This document shows, piece after piece, positions 24,864-36,915 of a stretch of DNA of 64,000 bases. The translations under genes and the position numbers were made by a program. The notes under the pieces were generated by a model. That model saw only the letters and a program-made list of their open reading frames with translations, made no database searches and had not been told where the DNA came from. The first letter of the stretch is position 1. Every line of letters begins with the position of its first letter. Source of the DNA: Azolla caroliniana (taxonomy: Eukaryota > Polypodiophyta); assembly GCA_043228905.1 (NCBI GenBank), contig JBHGNT010000016.1:14942001-15006000 (forward strand), written 5' to 3'.

Positions 24864-26927
24864 ATGGGTGGTGGTACAGAAACAATTTTGCTTCCCCAAC
24901 CTTTCCCAACTACAGATAGCCCAGCTGCACCCCCTCCATCCAAATTTTTGGCTCCTTTCCTTCGGAAAAATCCGTTACCCACAAATGCTTTTTGGCAAAA
25001 CTTTATACTGAACCAAGGATCGGCTCCAGAGTACATACATCCATACAGTATCAAGGCCGAAGATGGTGGCCTTTCCATATGTTACCCCTCTCGGGTAGTT
25101 CAACCTAATTGCATTTCTCAAGCTTTCGCCCCCGATCTCACCATTAAAACTCGCAGCGGTAAGCATGTGGTATCGCACTTTGATGATCTCAGTGTTACTC
25201 TTGAATTCCGAAGTGGTATGTCTGTTCCCTTGGTGAGAGGATGCCCCTATATCACATTTGTTTTCCACGATAGCTCGGTCCTTCAATTCTCCACCATACA
25301 TACTGTGCAGAAGCTTGTGCCCAATGAGGATCGCACGAAGCACAGGGTCATTTTCAATAATGGACAAACATGGCTTATTTATAGCTCCGAGCGGCTTGAG
25401 TTGTCGCAGAATCTTCACGGGAGTCGTAATTTCGAAGGGGTTATAAGAGTGGCTTTGCTCCCAAGTAATAGTGAGGCCGAAGACATTTTGGACCGATTCA
25501 GTTCAGCAGCCTATCCGATCGAGGGACATGCCACTATGTCTGGCATCTCATTTCAATTAACTTATGAATGGAAGAAAAGTGGTCAGGGGGAACTGTTGAT
25601 GCTTAGCCTTCCCATGCATAGAGAGATCATGTCTTCACCATCTCCATCATCTCCTGACAGCATACTTCCAGGTCTTGCATACAAGAGCATGGATGGAGAT
25701 ATGCATGGGGTTGTGGGCGATTCTTGGGTGTTGAATGAGACCCCTATATCTGTGGGATGGTATTCGTCCAAAGGCATATCTGACCAAGTACACCGGGATA
25801 CAGTTGCCAAAGCCCTTAGGAAGGAGGTTCGGGAATTGACCTTGACCGAGATAACTACTGACAGAACCTACTTGTATGGAAAAGCTGTGGCCCGTGCTGC
25901 GAGAATGGCCTTAATAGCTGAGGAGGTAGGGGCTCTTGATCTTTTGGAAATGATCAGATATTTTCTTATAGATTCTCTTACGCCATGGATGGATGGGAAG
26001 TTTGATGCCAATGCTCTTCTTTATGATGAGAAGTGGGGTGGATTGACAAGCCGGAACGGTTCAAAAAACGGTGGGGCAGACTATGGTTTCGGATTATACA
26101 ATGATCATCATATTCATTTGGGATATTTCGTGTATGCTGGGGCAGTGTTAAAGAAATTAGATCCTCAATGGGGAATGGAATACATGGCCCATCTTTATAC
26201 AATGGTAGAGGATTACATGAGTTTCCATCACTACAATCACCATGTACGTTTACATGATCATGATCAACATACACCTCACCATAATATGATGGTTTCTCGA
26301 AGTGGACCGCTTTTCCCGAGGTTTCGGAATTTCGACTTTTGGGTGCTTCATTCGTGGGGAGGTGGTTTAACTGAATTTCTCGATGGCCGAAACCAAGAGA
26401 ACTCAAGCGAAGCAGTGAATGCTTATTACTCAGCTGCCCTTCTAGGACTAGCCTTTGGAGATAGTAACCTAGTCAATGCAGGATTTACACTCATGGCCTT
26501 TGAGATTCGAACAGCTCGTGCTCTTTGGCATATACCATCAGATAGCACACTCTATGAAGGAAGCTTTGTATCCAGACATCGGATGGTTGGAGTGTTATGG
26601 GCAAACAAAAGGGACACTCGCCTCTGGTTTGCAGCCGAGGATTCGAGGGAAAAACGACTCGGCGTCCAAGTTTTGCCCATCCTTCCCATTACTGAAATTC
26701 TCTTTCCGGATATTGGATTTGCGAGGGAGCTTGTAGAGTGGGTACAATCATCACTGCATAGGTCTGGTGTAGAAGACAGTTGGAAAGGTTTTGTCTATGC
26801 ATTGCAAACACTCTATGCACCGCAAAAAGCCTTGACAAATGTGAAGGCTTTATCGGGACATGATAATGGCAACTCCTTGTCCAACATGTTGTGGTGGATT
26901 TATTCGAGAGATGGGACTCCAGAATAG
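24864..26927 (+). CDS. GH81 endo-1,3-beta-glucanase / beta-glucan elicitor-binding protein-like
   Basis: A single exon starts at ATG 24864 and encodes 687 residues, typical for plant GH81 proteins. Family marks are the N-terminal PTNAFWQNFILNQG, the YNDHHIHLGYFVYA block (Asp414) and SWGGGLTEFLDGRNQENSSE with Glu512 and Glu516. The two Glu residues have the i/i+4 spacing of the GH81 catalytic centre, so it is probably active. GH81 enzymes cleave internal beta-1,3-glucan bonds; legume members also bind oomycete wall heptaglucan as part of an elicitor receptor. No signal peptide is visible, as in the legume proteins. Function could be pathogen glucan processing, perception, or callose turnover; the sequence alone does not choose. 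No lesion is seen. A minisatellite follows within 200 bases of the stop codon. Confidence 0.93.
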   Translation: MGGGTETILLPQPFPTTDSPAAPPPSKFLAPFLRKNPLPTNAFWQNFILNQGSAPEYIHPYSIKAEDGGLSICYPSRVVQPNCISQAFAPDLTIKTRSGKHVVSHFDDLSVTLEFRSGMSVPLVRGCPYITFVFHDSSVLQFSTIHTVQKLVPNEDRTKHRVIFNNGQTWLIYSSERLELSQNLHGSRNFEGVIRVALLPSNSEAEDILDRFSSAAYPIEGHATMSGISFQLTYEWKKSGQGELLMLSLPMHREIMSSPSPSSPDSILPGLAYKSMDGDMHGVVGDSWVLNETPISVGWYSSKGISDQVHRDTVAKALRKEVRELTLTEITTDRTYLYGKAVARAARMALIAEEVGALDLLEMIRYFLIDSLTPWMDGKFDANALLYDEKWGGLTSRNGSKNGGADYGFGLYNDHHIHLGYFVYAGAVLKKLDPQWGMEYMAHLYTMVEDYMSFHHYNHHVRLHDHDQHTPHHNMMVSRSGPLFPRFRNFDFWVLHSWGGGLTEFLDGRNQENSSEAVNAYYSAALLGLAFGDSNLVNAGFTLMAFEIRTARALWHIPSDSTLYEGSFVSRHRMVGVLWANKRDTRLWFAAEDSREKRLGVQVLPILPITEILFPDIGFARELVEWVQSSLHRSGVEDSWKGFVYALQTLYAPQKALTNVKALSGHDNGNSLSNMLWWIYSRDGTPE

Positions 26928-27108
26928 TGAAGGCCTGATTTATGTTGTGATAGTAGACATTAAGGGTATTGAATAAAGGTTAGAGACCAAGGAAAATCCT
27001 TTTGTCACTGCACATGAGGGTGGGATGATTTGACATGATGCATTCGTGTACAGTGCTTACTTTCCATGAGCTCAAAATCTTGACATGTGTTTGTATGTGA
27101 CCTTTTTA

Positions 27109-27600
27109 GTAGTACCTGGAGCTTAATAATCTTGATATGGTCATTGTATTTATGTTACCTTTTTGGTAGTACCTGGAGCTTAATAATCTTGATATGGTCA
27201 TTGTATTTATGTTACCTTTTTTGTAGTACCTGGAGCTTAATAACCTTTTTTGTAGTACCTGGAGCTTAATAACCTTTTTTGTAGTACCTGGAGCTTAATA
27301 ATCTTGATATGGTCATTGTATTTATGTTATACCCTTTTTGTAGTACCTGGAGCTTAATAATCTTGATATGGTCATTGTGTTCCAAGGCTTCGATTATGAA
27401 AATATTGTTTTCAAGAAATCTCATCAATCAACCCTTATATTTTCAAGTAAGTGTGCTTTTGAGTATAGAATGTGATTTTGAATAAAGAAGAATGCACAGC
27501 TTTATGTATATAGATAGATAGATATCTATATAATGTATATAGATATGTTAGTAGTATCTGGAGCTTAATAATCTTGATATGGTCACCGTGTTCAAGGTTT
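27109..27600 (+). repeat. 57-bp minisatellite downstream of the GH81 gene
   Basis: GTAGTACCTGGAGCTTAATA starts at 27109, 27166, 27223, 27252, 27281 and 27340. Spacing is 57, 57, 29, 29 and 59, so two units have lost half their length. A diverged unit follows at 27551, with a second copy of the flanking CAAGAAATCTCATCA block. The array may overlap the GH81 3' UTR. Confidence 0.85.
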
Positions 27601-28985
27601 CTTTTGCATAAATATTCTTTTGCTGCAAGAAATCTCATCATCAAACAACCCTTATGTTTTGAAAATAGGTATTAAAATATTAAGTGTGCTTGAGGTCAGA
27701 GATCCAGCTGATCTCTTTTCTTCCCTCCCTTCTCTCATAGTCACACTCTCAATTGCCAATTGCTGCAACAACTCTTAATAAGATTCTTGAAAGTGCTTGT
27801 AGATTTTACTTGCACATGTTTGCACTAACATCTATTTCTAGCATAATAAATGTTATTCGAAACCGAATAAAATTGTGACATCTTATAAATCACAAACATT
27901 TGAAACGCATACAAATTTGAAAGAGAATTGCTACTCGATAATCGGCTTTGGCGTCACACATAACTAGATTTGTATTGATGTTGTGACATGAAATGGTATA
28001 CCCATGAGTCTAGAGCTAATTAGATCTAGACAGAGGGTAACTTGAAGATGGTGGCATTCCACATCATCAACACCTTGGAATTGGCGATGATTTGGTATAT
28101 GTTTTTCTTTTTTGTTTTGTCGATGTTCTTGGGAAAGACATTTACTTACTTACGATGAGAAGAGTGAGTTTACCTGGGCCAAAGTTGATTTACTTTCGCT
28201 ATTCGAATTGACATGCAGTCGAATCGCTTGACATTTAGATTCGCCGGGCTCTCGTGCGTTCATGACATCTTACCTCTGCTCTCTAATCAGAAGCATAATC
28301 ACTTAACAAAAGAAATGGATTGTGATTTGTGGCGTTAATGGGCGATTGATAAGCAAATGTTATATATCATTTGAAGAATTTCGGGTCTCCTGTCTCCGTA
28401 TCTCTGTGTGGAATCATGGACTCCTGCTATAGTACTCATGAAAATGGCTAGCAATGCAGACCCTAGGGTTCCTAAAACATGAAGAATCGAGAAAAGGATT
28501 TGGGCTCTGTTGTAGTGTAAGGCCTGTGGAAGGAAGGACTTATCTGTGAAGTCACAAGACTTCGTGAAGTCTACATGATGATATTGTGAAGAGGGGTTTG
28601 CTTGAAAGTTGAAATAATATGAGGGTTCGGTTCGGTTCGGTTCGGTTTAGGCTTGCATCTAACATACGTCATAAAACATACACTGAACCAAACCAAACCG
28701 ATTCCTATACGAGGGGAGCAATGGTATGGTTGATATGTATGTTAGATGTGGTGGTCATGGAAAAGCAAGAGTTGTGCTTAACAAACTCTACGAAAGCTCA
28801 AAGTCGAGTTCCGTAGGTTGAATGAAGAAAGAGCAACTATCAGCAACAAATGATATGGAGGAAGATGAGTTGCAAGAGAAATGTTGGAAGTCTCGAAAAC
28901 TAGTAGTTTTTTTGGATGGGGTCCAGTGTTTGAAGAGCACATGCACATGAATGTCCTCCAAGAAAACAATTGAAAACTTGGGACT
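27601..28985. other. intergenic, no gene seen
   Basis: AT-rich sequence without a recognisable coding frame. At 28620-28710 there is a GGTTCGGTTCGG run answered by AACCAAACCGA about 60 bases later, an inverted arrangement like the MITE-like block at 37634-37925. It may be a short relative or remnant of that element. Confidence 0.4.
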
Positions 28986-28989
28986 CAAT

Positions 28990-30240
28990 CTAAAGGCCTA
29001 TATAGGGTGTGAGACAAGTGTGATAACGAACTACACCATTCGAATGCAACCATTTATAAACGAAAGATGTACACATCCAAAAAGAGAGGTTGAAAATATT
29101 GACGAAATTGACCCTTGAGGATTCACAATCCAAGAGCCAAACTTGAGTTGTCTAGTGTGATAATAGCACACCCCAATAAGGTGCAATCAAATATTTGAAT
29201 ATCTATTATACATAATTCTTTGACTTCAAAAACTGCTTGCCAAATGAAACTAGAAATATAATAGAAGTGTACATTTGTCTCTTGAAAATACTTGAACTAG
29301 AGATCCTTAGTGCGTGAAACTAGGTTGATAACAATTACACCATATAGACATAATCAAACTCTTGCAAGAGACATAATCAAACTACCCCCAAGAATAAGTA
29401 CATTAGAATAGAGATATAGAAAATAAGATGAAATAGACCATTGTCCTCTAGCATGTGAAACAAATGCAATTACCAACTACATCATTTGCACAAAATCAAA
29501 ATTTTAATACAAATTAAACTCTTGAGGATGCTTACAAGATCGATAGACCTTTTTCAGTTTAAGATAAATTCCTAGTGTAAATTTGAAACTTCTAGCATGT
29601 AAGATGAGGGTGACAACCAACTCCATGCAAGAATACATATTGTTTTCAAAAATTAACTTTTCAAACTATGAAGGCATTAGGAAACCAATAATATGAATAT
29701 AAGTAAAATGTACATTTTTCTCATGAAGATGTTTGAACTAGGGATTAGGAAATCAATAATGAAATGGTACATTTTTACCCAAACCTAGATTGACACTAGA
29801 GATCTCCTACATTTTGTGTGTGACTAGCATGATAACCAACTATGCCATTCAAGCATAATCAACGTGCTAACAATTTGAATATGAGAAAAAAAAATCGACA
29901 AATCTAAGAAAAATGTTTTCACTTGAATATATCAGAACTTCGACTCAAATCGCAAACCTCTAGTTTGTACATGCGAAAAAATATTCTGAAAGTATAAGAA
30001 AATATGTTCTTTTTTACTTGAAGCTATGGAAAATTCTCGTGTGTAAGACTAGCGCGAATACCAACTATAACGACATGGATATTAACAAGGTTTATGATTT
30101 TGTAGTTTTAAGCAAAATAGACTTTTGTCACTTGAAGGCGCATGAACTAGAGACCTCTAGTGTATACGACTAGCATGATAATAAACTAAAGCAATTATAC
30201 TTAATTCAATTTGTTATATGTTTAACTCCAAGACCATTTA
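28990..30240. repeat. highly diverged tandem array, unit roughly 130-230 bp
   Basis: A motif of the form CTCTAGTGTRTNNGACTAGCATGATAACCAACTA recurs in degraded form near 29010, 29155, 29310, 29450, 29595, 29820, 30045 and 30160. Copies are often preceded by CTTGAAGATG-like and GAACTAGAGA-like blocks. Spacing is irregular and identity low, consistent with an old satellite or repeated element. Confidence 0.55.
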
Positions 30241-31607
30241 TGAGGAATGCATAGATTAGAGAAGAGATATTGGACCTAAGCCAACATAAGATCTCCTTTT
30301 TTGCATACCTTAATCACTCTTGTGTATACATATATATATCTATACATCCCTAATAAGCTTTGGTCTAGAAGTATAAAGTGTTCCATTGTTAGTAGCTTTG
30401 TGTTTAGTTGGTTATTTCATTTGTATTTTCCTTGTTTTAAACATTCATTTTAGTTAAAGTACACAAGAAGTTTGATAATATGCGTTAACGATTGAAAGCT
30501 CTTTGCAAAAGTAAAGCATTTATAAGACCAAGAGAGAGTTTATTAATAAGTGAGATCTTAAGTAACGTAGGAAAGCTCGCGCTGGTGATTGACATCCACC
30601 ATTGCTTGCCTCACCAACAACAAAGAGTGTGGTGTCTTGACAACCACAACAATATAATGCGAAAGTAAAAATTAGTCATTGCATTGACCCTACAACATTG
30701 GAACTACTACGAAGGATTAAGGCAAACATTATTGAGCATTTTGTGAGCTTTTCGTAAGTTGCCAAGGGATGTAATACTTAGGAAGAAGCACTCAATTCTC
30801 AATCTCTAGCTTTTCTTAGTTTGATCCTTTGGTGTGTGATCTTTGTCTAGTTTTTTTTCAATCAATTGATTTCTTCGTAATCACCATTTTTTTGTTAATT
30901 ACCATAAATAAGTGCAAAATTTAAAAATACAAATCATCACAACTTATGCCAAAAGTTGCCCAAGTGACAACTTTGGTGCTAAATTTCAAATGTTTTACCA
31001 AACACCTACCTTGTCGATGAAGGAACACAATATATCAAGAGACTTCCTATCGATGGAAGGAACTCTCTATTTGTGAAAGGATTGTCACTCAACAAGGAGA
31101 CTTTATACATATGAAGAGACTCGCCTACAAAGTGACTTTCTTGCAACAAAAGAAACTCTCTACCTACGAAAGGTTGTTTTCAACGAAGAGACTTACATAT
31201 AAAACGAAGAAACTTTTATTGAGGGTGGGCCTAAATTAAATAGCTCATTCCATGGGACCTTCCTTGTGACGTTCTTTAAATTGTGTGTGTGTGTGTGTGT
31301 TCAAAAAGGAGCTATAGGAATGTACAGATGAGTATGTACATATATACTATTTTTTACCCACTCGTATGTTCAAGTGTGTGAGGCTTCACATGTTTGGGCG
31401 CTCAAGCATTCATGTGTTGGTTGATTGAATGCTCAAGCATTTGGGCGTTCTAGTGTTCGGTCATTAGCATTCACACGTTTAAGCGATTGCATGATAGCAT
31501 TTGCATGGGAGTTGTGGTGTTCTACGGTTTGGGTGATCGATAATTAGAATTGTATGTCAAACAATTTTGAGGTAATTGAAAATTTTCCTTTGCCTCTAAT
31601 ATTCTTT

Positions 31608-31739
31608 GGAAATTGGTAAATTCACAGTTTTTTCCGTATTTTCATAGTTTTTTTGGGGGGATGGGTGCAAATAATCATATTTATGAACTCAAAAAAAAAC
31701 TATGAAAATACGGAAAAAACTGTGAATTTACCAATTTCC
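31608..31739. repeat. perfect inverted repeat (47-bp arms, about 36-nt loop)
   Basis: The left arm 31608-31654 and the right arm 31693-31739 are exact reverse complements, from GGAAATTGGTAAATTCACAG inward. A short G-rich loop (GGGGGGATGGG) separates them. Either strand would fold into a long perfect hairpin. I see no target-site duplication. It could be a foldback transposon, a young hairpin-RNA locus or a palindrome-type rearrangement. Confidence 0.9.
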
Positions 31740-31957
31740 TATTCTTTTCTTCTCTAGGTCATTTGAGAGGAGAGAATAACTTAAATGCATGAAAATAAAA
31801 ATGGATGTAATAATAACAAATAGGGTAAATTTAGAGAGAAAGATGAACCCAAAAGAAAAAACTTGAAAACACAACCATCCAACAAATGTTGAGTCGTGAT
31901 TTAGATTAATTAAAATAATCACCATTATGGAAAACCCCCATTTTAATCAAAGAAAGA

Positions 31958-31958
31958 G

Positions 31959-32002
<44 letters not shown>
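31958..32002. repeat. compound (CT)n(CA)n microsatellite
   Basis: About 14 CT units run directly into about nine CA units. This is simple sequence repeat with no other feature. Confidence 0.95.
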
Positions 32003-33894
32003 TTTGTTGTAAGTCGAGTGATTAGGGATAAGTGCTACTTAGCCAAACCCTAATTACCCCTTCCCATCGATGTTGAAAGCTTGGAGCCGACACAATATTT
32101 CATGAGCAATACCAAAGCTATACTCATTTATCCTATTCTCAATTGAGTAACTTTGATTATGGGGTTTGAACAAACACTAATAACCCATACATGAACAATA
32201 GGAGGTGCATTGTTTATGGTTGAGATAGGGCAAATAGACTGACCATTGTTATATAAGCAAGAATTTTGGCACATATTCTAAGGTTTAGCCAATAGCTACA
32301 ATCAATCATATATAAGAGCCTAATTACGAGGGTGTTTTGGCATGTATCTACCCCTTCCCTAGAGTTGGTTCTTGAGGAAAAGCATGATAGTGTGATACAA
32401 AAGATAGTGCCCTTGATAATACGTAAAATCCACTTTCAATGGAGTTAATTCGTAAAATCCTAATTCGCCTGTGCAATTTCCTTCTTATTCCAATTGAGCA
32501 CGAGTTTCAAAAGAACACAATGTTATTGGTGTAACACCCCCTCTAGTAAATTGAGAATTGACTAAACAAGAGGATATCAATGCACAAAGTATGTTTGGGA
32601 ATGTGCAATAAGAAGAGAATGAAGCCCTTTGCTAAAATGGTTGGGGATTATCTTTGAAATAATATGTTAAAATTTGAAAACATTTTGGAAATCAAATGTG
32701 TCATTATCTCCATGTTAGATATTAGTCAAGATCTAAGTGTAATGTGAATATTGCAAAAATTGCCACATTTACTTTCTTGATCGAGGAATGCATATGAATC
32801 TAGTTAGTGGATATTCATTAAAGATCAAGTCATTATTACAAGAGAAACGTGCATTCCTTGTGTTATAATACCATTGGTTTAGAGTTTTCAATGCACTTTC
32901 CATGAGAAACAAGATTATGATAGTGACACAATAGAATTTAAAGTGATCCATGATCAACAAATAGTTTTAAATAAAGGGAAACGAAGACCATTCATCTTGG
33001 TGAAAACATGTTGAGAGTTTGCTTGCTAAATGGAGTAAATGCATTACATCTCTATCTATATCATTTCCTAACACGGTTAAACTTATGCGGTCACTAACAA
33101 AAAGCGCATTACATGTGTAGTAGTGTTGACTAATACATATCTAATGTAAAACAAATTGATGTTGGTACAATTTTTTATTCGAGCCGAAACTGCCACGTTG
33201 ATGTGTAGTCAAATCAATTTCTAAGCTTGAATCCTGATCACATATAAGAGAACATATTATTAGATTGATGACATGTGAAATTAAATTCCATATATTTTTT
33301 TCTCATGCATGAAATCCAAAAGCCATTATCTTAAAATGAATAATATCTAGAAAAACAAAAGATAGATGAACCCTACCAAAAAACTATTTAGTTCCAAGTT
33401 CCAACTCTTGTGTCAGGTTTGGGCCTTTCTAGAGGCTTCAAACAATTAGTAAGTTCTTAAACTAAAGATACATATAGTAGCCCCATTAGGATAAAAGACT
33501 AGAAGATGGGTCTATGTTTATATGGCCGACACAAAGCATCATAACAAGCCACAAACTTAGTTCATTTAGAATTTTTGATAGACACTTACAAACTTTTGAA
33601 ATCTTTGTCTATATATTATATGTTATAAATTGTTCACAATGTGTAAAGAAAAAACATATCATAAAATACTAGATCATTCGAGTTTATCCTATGCTACCCT
33701 TATACATTTCTATAGACATGCCCAATTATCAACGCATTGTTGTTTTTCAATGCCCATCATACATCAATGCAAGTTTTTTTTACTCATATGTTTGAACAAG
33801 AGTTGAATAATCAACTAAAGTTATTTTAAAACATTATAGCCATTTATAATCAAACGAATACTCTATGTGATAAAACACATTCATAGACCCAATT

Positions 33895-34290
33895 TTATAT
33901 TTTTAAAATAAGAGAATGTGCGTGACTACCATTGCACTTTGAGTTGGAGGTGGGGATTTCAACGCCACATGTCTGCATCACATTCTTCATAGCTTGTTGA
34001 TTAATGAGAGATGAGAGGTAAGACATAGATGAGGCGGCACGGCTACAGAGGCACGAGAAAGGCGTAACATGGAGGGAACTACAACAAGCATTATCAGAGT
34101 CAGGCATGGGTTGTGGGTTTGAGCCCACAACGTAGGCCTCGCAAGAGCTAACAACGTTTTTCACACTCGAGTCATCACACAAGGAGCTTTGCTCGAGTGC
34201 GTCAACGTAAGGAGCTATGGTTAGGATAATGAGGAGCATGAGTGACATTAGGACCAACGAGTGGTGAATGAGATGGGTGGTTGGGGCCAT
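33895..34290 (-). CDS. non-specific lipid-transfer / 8-cysteine-motif secreted protein
   Basis: The single-exon frame encodes 131 residues from ATG at 34290. Residues 1 to about 31 form a signal peptide with a strongly hydrophobic core (LVLMSLMLLIILTI) and a likely cut after VDA. The mature part carries the eight-cysteine motif: C, C, CC (ACCSS), CxC (CLC), C (TCGV) and C (SKC). This folds into four helices joined by four disulfides around a lipid-binding tunnel in nsLTPs. No GPI-anchor tail is obvious. Likely roles are apoplastic lipid carriage, cuticle supply or defence; the subfamily is undetermined. A TATA box lies 86 bases upstream on the same strand. No frame damage is seen. Confidence 0.82.
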   Translation of the reverse strand: MAPTTHLIHHSLVLMSLMLLIILTIAPYVDALEQSSLCDDSSVKNVVSSCEAYVVGSNPQPMPDSDNACCSSLHVTPFSCLCSRAASSMSYLSSLINQQAMKNVMQTCGVEIPTSNSKCNGSHAHSLILKI

Positions 34291-34375
34291 GATGGGCTTG
34301 ATAGATACTAATGAATTAAATGGATGATGTCTAGTAAACTAACTTAATATATCTACTTGTGTTCTTGCTTGTGTG

Positions 34376-34383
34376 TTTATATA
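34376..34383 (-). promoter_or_regulatory. TATA box of the lipid-transfer-like gene
   Basis: On the minus strand the sequence reads CTATATAAACAC. It lies 86 bases upstream of the start codon, leaving room for a 5' UTR of about 50-55 bases. Position and sequence fit a plant core promoter; the call is inferred from these alone. Confidence 0.6.
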
Positions 34384-34857
34384 GAGATCTTGACTCTTGA
34401 GAGAAAGTAGACATAAATGTTTGTCAGAGTGTTATGTGGCTATAAAAGAACTTGAAAGAAAGTGAAATACAAAGCCCCACGGATTCCTTTTTTATTTTCT
34501 GTGGCCCTCCTTCATCACATCGTACAATGCTCCATCCGTGAATCTCTCTCGGTTCAAAATCTCTTTTTCCTCTTCTTTGACCTAGAATATTCCCATTTTT
34601 TTACTGGAATATTCCTAGCTTTTTTACTCCTCAAAAGGATGTTTGATTCAAATGTGTTTCCAATCCATACATACTATAAACTTAGCAAATTTACCGCTTG
34701 AGCGACATATGTTGCAATCCAATTTGCAAAAAGAATTTATCTCGGCTTGTGCCACTTGTTTTCATTCAATTAACGAATAGCCACGTTTTCATATAGTAGG
34801 CAATGGGATTACCTATCAAATGGATTTATGCCACATGTCTCTAATAGTTGCATGTTT

Positions 34858-35155
34858 AATAAATAAGCCACATGTCATGATCCACAACACATTAACATTT
34901 TGGTTTGTGTGACATGTTAGTGTCAATCGCAAAGCTATGTTGGCTCATCCAATTTGTGATTGTCCGATCATCCAATCAGCTATAAAGGAGGTTTTGATTT
35001 GATCAACCTTTTAAATAAGCCATGTGTCATCATCCGAAACACACTAACATTTTGGTTTGTGTGACATGTTAGTGTCAATCGCAAATCTATGTTGGCTCAT
35101 CCAATGTGTGATTGTCCAATCAGCTATAAAGGAGGTGTCGATTCGATCAACCTTT
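34858..35155. repeat. diverged ~150-bp tandem duplication upstream of the lipid-transfer-like gene
   Basis: The segment from AATAAGCCACATGTCATGAT to GATTTGATCAACCTTTT is repeated directly after itself with about 10% differences and a short deletion (CGATCAT is lost in the second unit). Both copies include ACATTTTGGTTTGTGTGACA. It starts about 570 bases upstream of the lipid-transfer-like gene start. Confidence 0.85.
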
Positions 35156-36550
35156 TATGCCACATGCATGTCCATTTCATGTTGCGAGTCTTGCAACAAC
35201 GTTTGATGATCTAATATGTGCATGCACGTATCATCATCCCTCCAGTAATCATAAAATATATCTACCTACCTACCTATATATAGATGGGTAGATAGATAGA
35301 TAGATAAATAGATAGATTATGGATATAGGGATAGCTTACAAGCCATAATTATTAAATCCTATGATCCACAAGCCGAGATCCTTGGTGTCACCACATACAA
35401 ATGTTAAGAATCGAGTTAAATATACACGTCAATCGAGAGAGAAACTGCAATAACCGTTTCGTAATGTGAGGGCGAACCATTCAACCTCCTACCCATGCAT
35501 CATCAACTTGATCCTAACCGAAAGCATGCTTAGATTCTCACTCAAGTCACAATTTGAATCATGTGAGTCGAGAAGTCAATGGCTACACATTGTCTTGCAC
35601 AAAGGGCATATATAGGGGTGGTTGACTAACGATTGTTCCACCATTTCTTGGGGATGTTTCACCCACATTTACTCACTATGTTACAAGCTCAATCAATCCT
35701 ACACATTTCGGATGAACCCACATTTATCATTCTCATAGGCCAAATGTTGCACATTCCTTAATAGAAGAGCCTTTATAAACTGTCATGTTATCCACTGAAG
35801 TAGACCAAAGCAATAATGCATTGCATTTACATACGAGACAAAACTTCATCAAATGTCACACACCCACACTTATGTATATATAAATTGAAGGTATCTTTGA
35901 GATGAGTTTCGAGGCCTCCCACAACAAAATGAGCTGCCATTCTGATTTTGTCATAATCCGGAGATCCTCTGGTTAATCTCCAATGAAGGGAGGGACCAAG
36001 GAAATAATGAAAACCCAGTTGCAGTAGCTTTGAGATATGAACACATAAATGTATGAAAACTAACTAGAAGAGAGAAAAGTTCATCTAATGGATGAAATTG
36101 AATCATTACGATTGAATAATAAATGACTTCACTCAACAGATTGTTTTACACTCGTTCTAGAAGTGCTTTCTGTGACACAAAACTAATCTAGACACACAAA
36201 TGCAAGATTGTTGAAAAACTTCTTTAGATGCCATCCATCCATTCATTAGATAAAATGGCATGAAATATCCACAGAATGTAAAAGCAACTTGGAGATAAAT
36301 ACCTAATGGATTTGAGCAGAAAATCTTCTGACCCATCCATACTGAGATTTTTGTTGCAAGATGTATTACTGTTGTTATTAATTATATTATTATGATTCAA
36401 AATCCCAGTATCCGCCATGGGATAGTGTGTTGTTCTTTGCTTATTTTCAGAATCTTCTGAATAAAATTAATGGATTTGAGCAGAGGAAGTCTTCTGATCA
36501 ATCCATACCTTTTATTCTTTACTATCATCCAATTTCTCAATCTCTACATT
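35156..36550. other. intergenic, no gene seen
   Basis: A (TACC)/(TAGA) compound microsatellite lies at about 35263-35320. Two near-copies of ATGGATTTGAGCAGA followed by CTTCTGA occur at about 36307 and 36470, a small direct repeat some 160 bases apart. Nothing else is recognisable. Confidence 0.45.
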
Positions 36551-36886
36551 TTAGACGGCTTTGTTTTCTTTGCTTATTTCAGCATCTCTTAAGGAAGATG
36601 CTGTTGGCTTCTTCTTATTTAGTTGTTTCTTTAATTTCTGATGCAACAGTGGAACTTTTCTTGGAGAAGCACACAAGTTCTGTGATTGAAACGGGATCCT
36701 CTGTTGATTCTTCATAAGCCTATGGATTAGCTCCTCATCTTCCTTTTGCACCCCTTCACAGAAGTTTCTCTTGCCCATGACCCATATCAGTCGAAGAGCC
36801 TGAAACTTTTCTGGCTCTATTGAGGTTTTAGACTTGTTTTTTGAGAATATATCATCTTTTCTTGCTTGCCTGTGATTTTGATGCAT
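36551..36886 (-). CDS. hypothetical basic protein ORF
   Basis: A 111-codon frame, rich in Lys, Arg, Gln and Glu (KKQLNKKKPTASSL near the C-terminus), with a second in-frame ATG in VMGKRNFCEG. I recognise no family. Codon use looks gene-like and there is no low-complexity artefact, but nothing proves expression. It could be one exon of a spliced gene or chance. The long foldback begins about 30 bases upstream of its start. Confidence 0.25.
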   Translation of the reverse strand: MHQNHRQARKDDIFSKNKSKTSIEPEKFQALRLIWVMGKRNFCEGVQKEDEELIHRLMKNQQRIPFQSQNLCASPRKVPLLHQKLKKQLNKKKPTASSLRDAEISKENKAV

Positions 36887-36915
36887 TTTCCTGAGATCTT
36901 ACCCCTTCTTTACTA

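Larger units (their letters stand above)
30241..33894. other. intergenic, AT-rich, microsatellites and one foldback
   Basis: No coding frame with family similarity is seen. The region has a (GT)n tract at about 31285-31301, the perfect foldback at 31608-31739 and a CT/CA compound microsatellite at about 31958-32002. The 31.0-31.2 kb part repeats GAAGAGACT-like phrases, which looks like old low-complexity duplication. Confidence 0.45.

Noticed and set aside
34462-34701. 79-codon frame divergent from the lipid-transfer-like gene
   Set aside because: No domain; it lies in that gene's promoter region and looks random.
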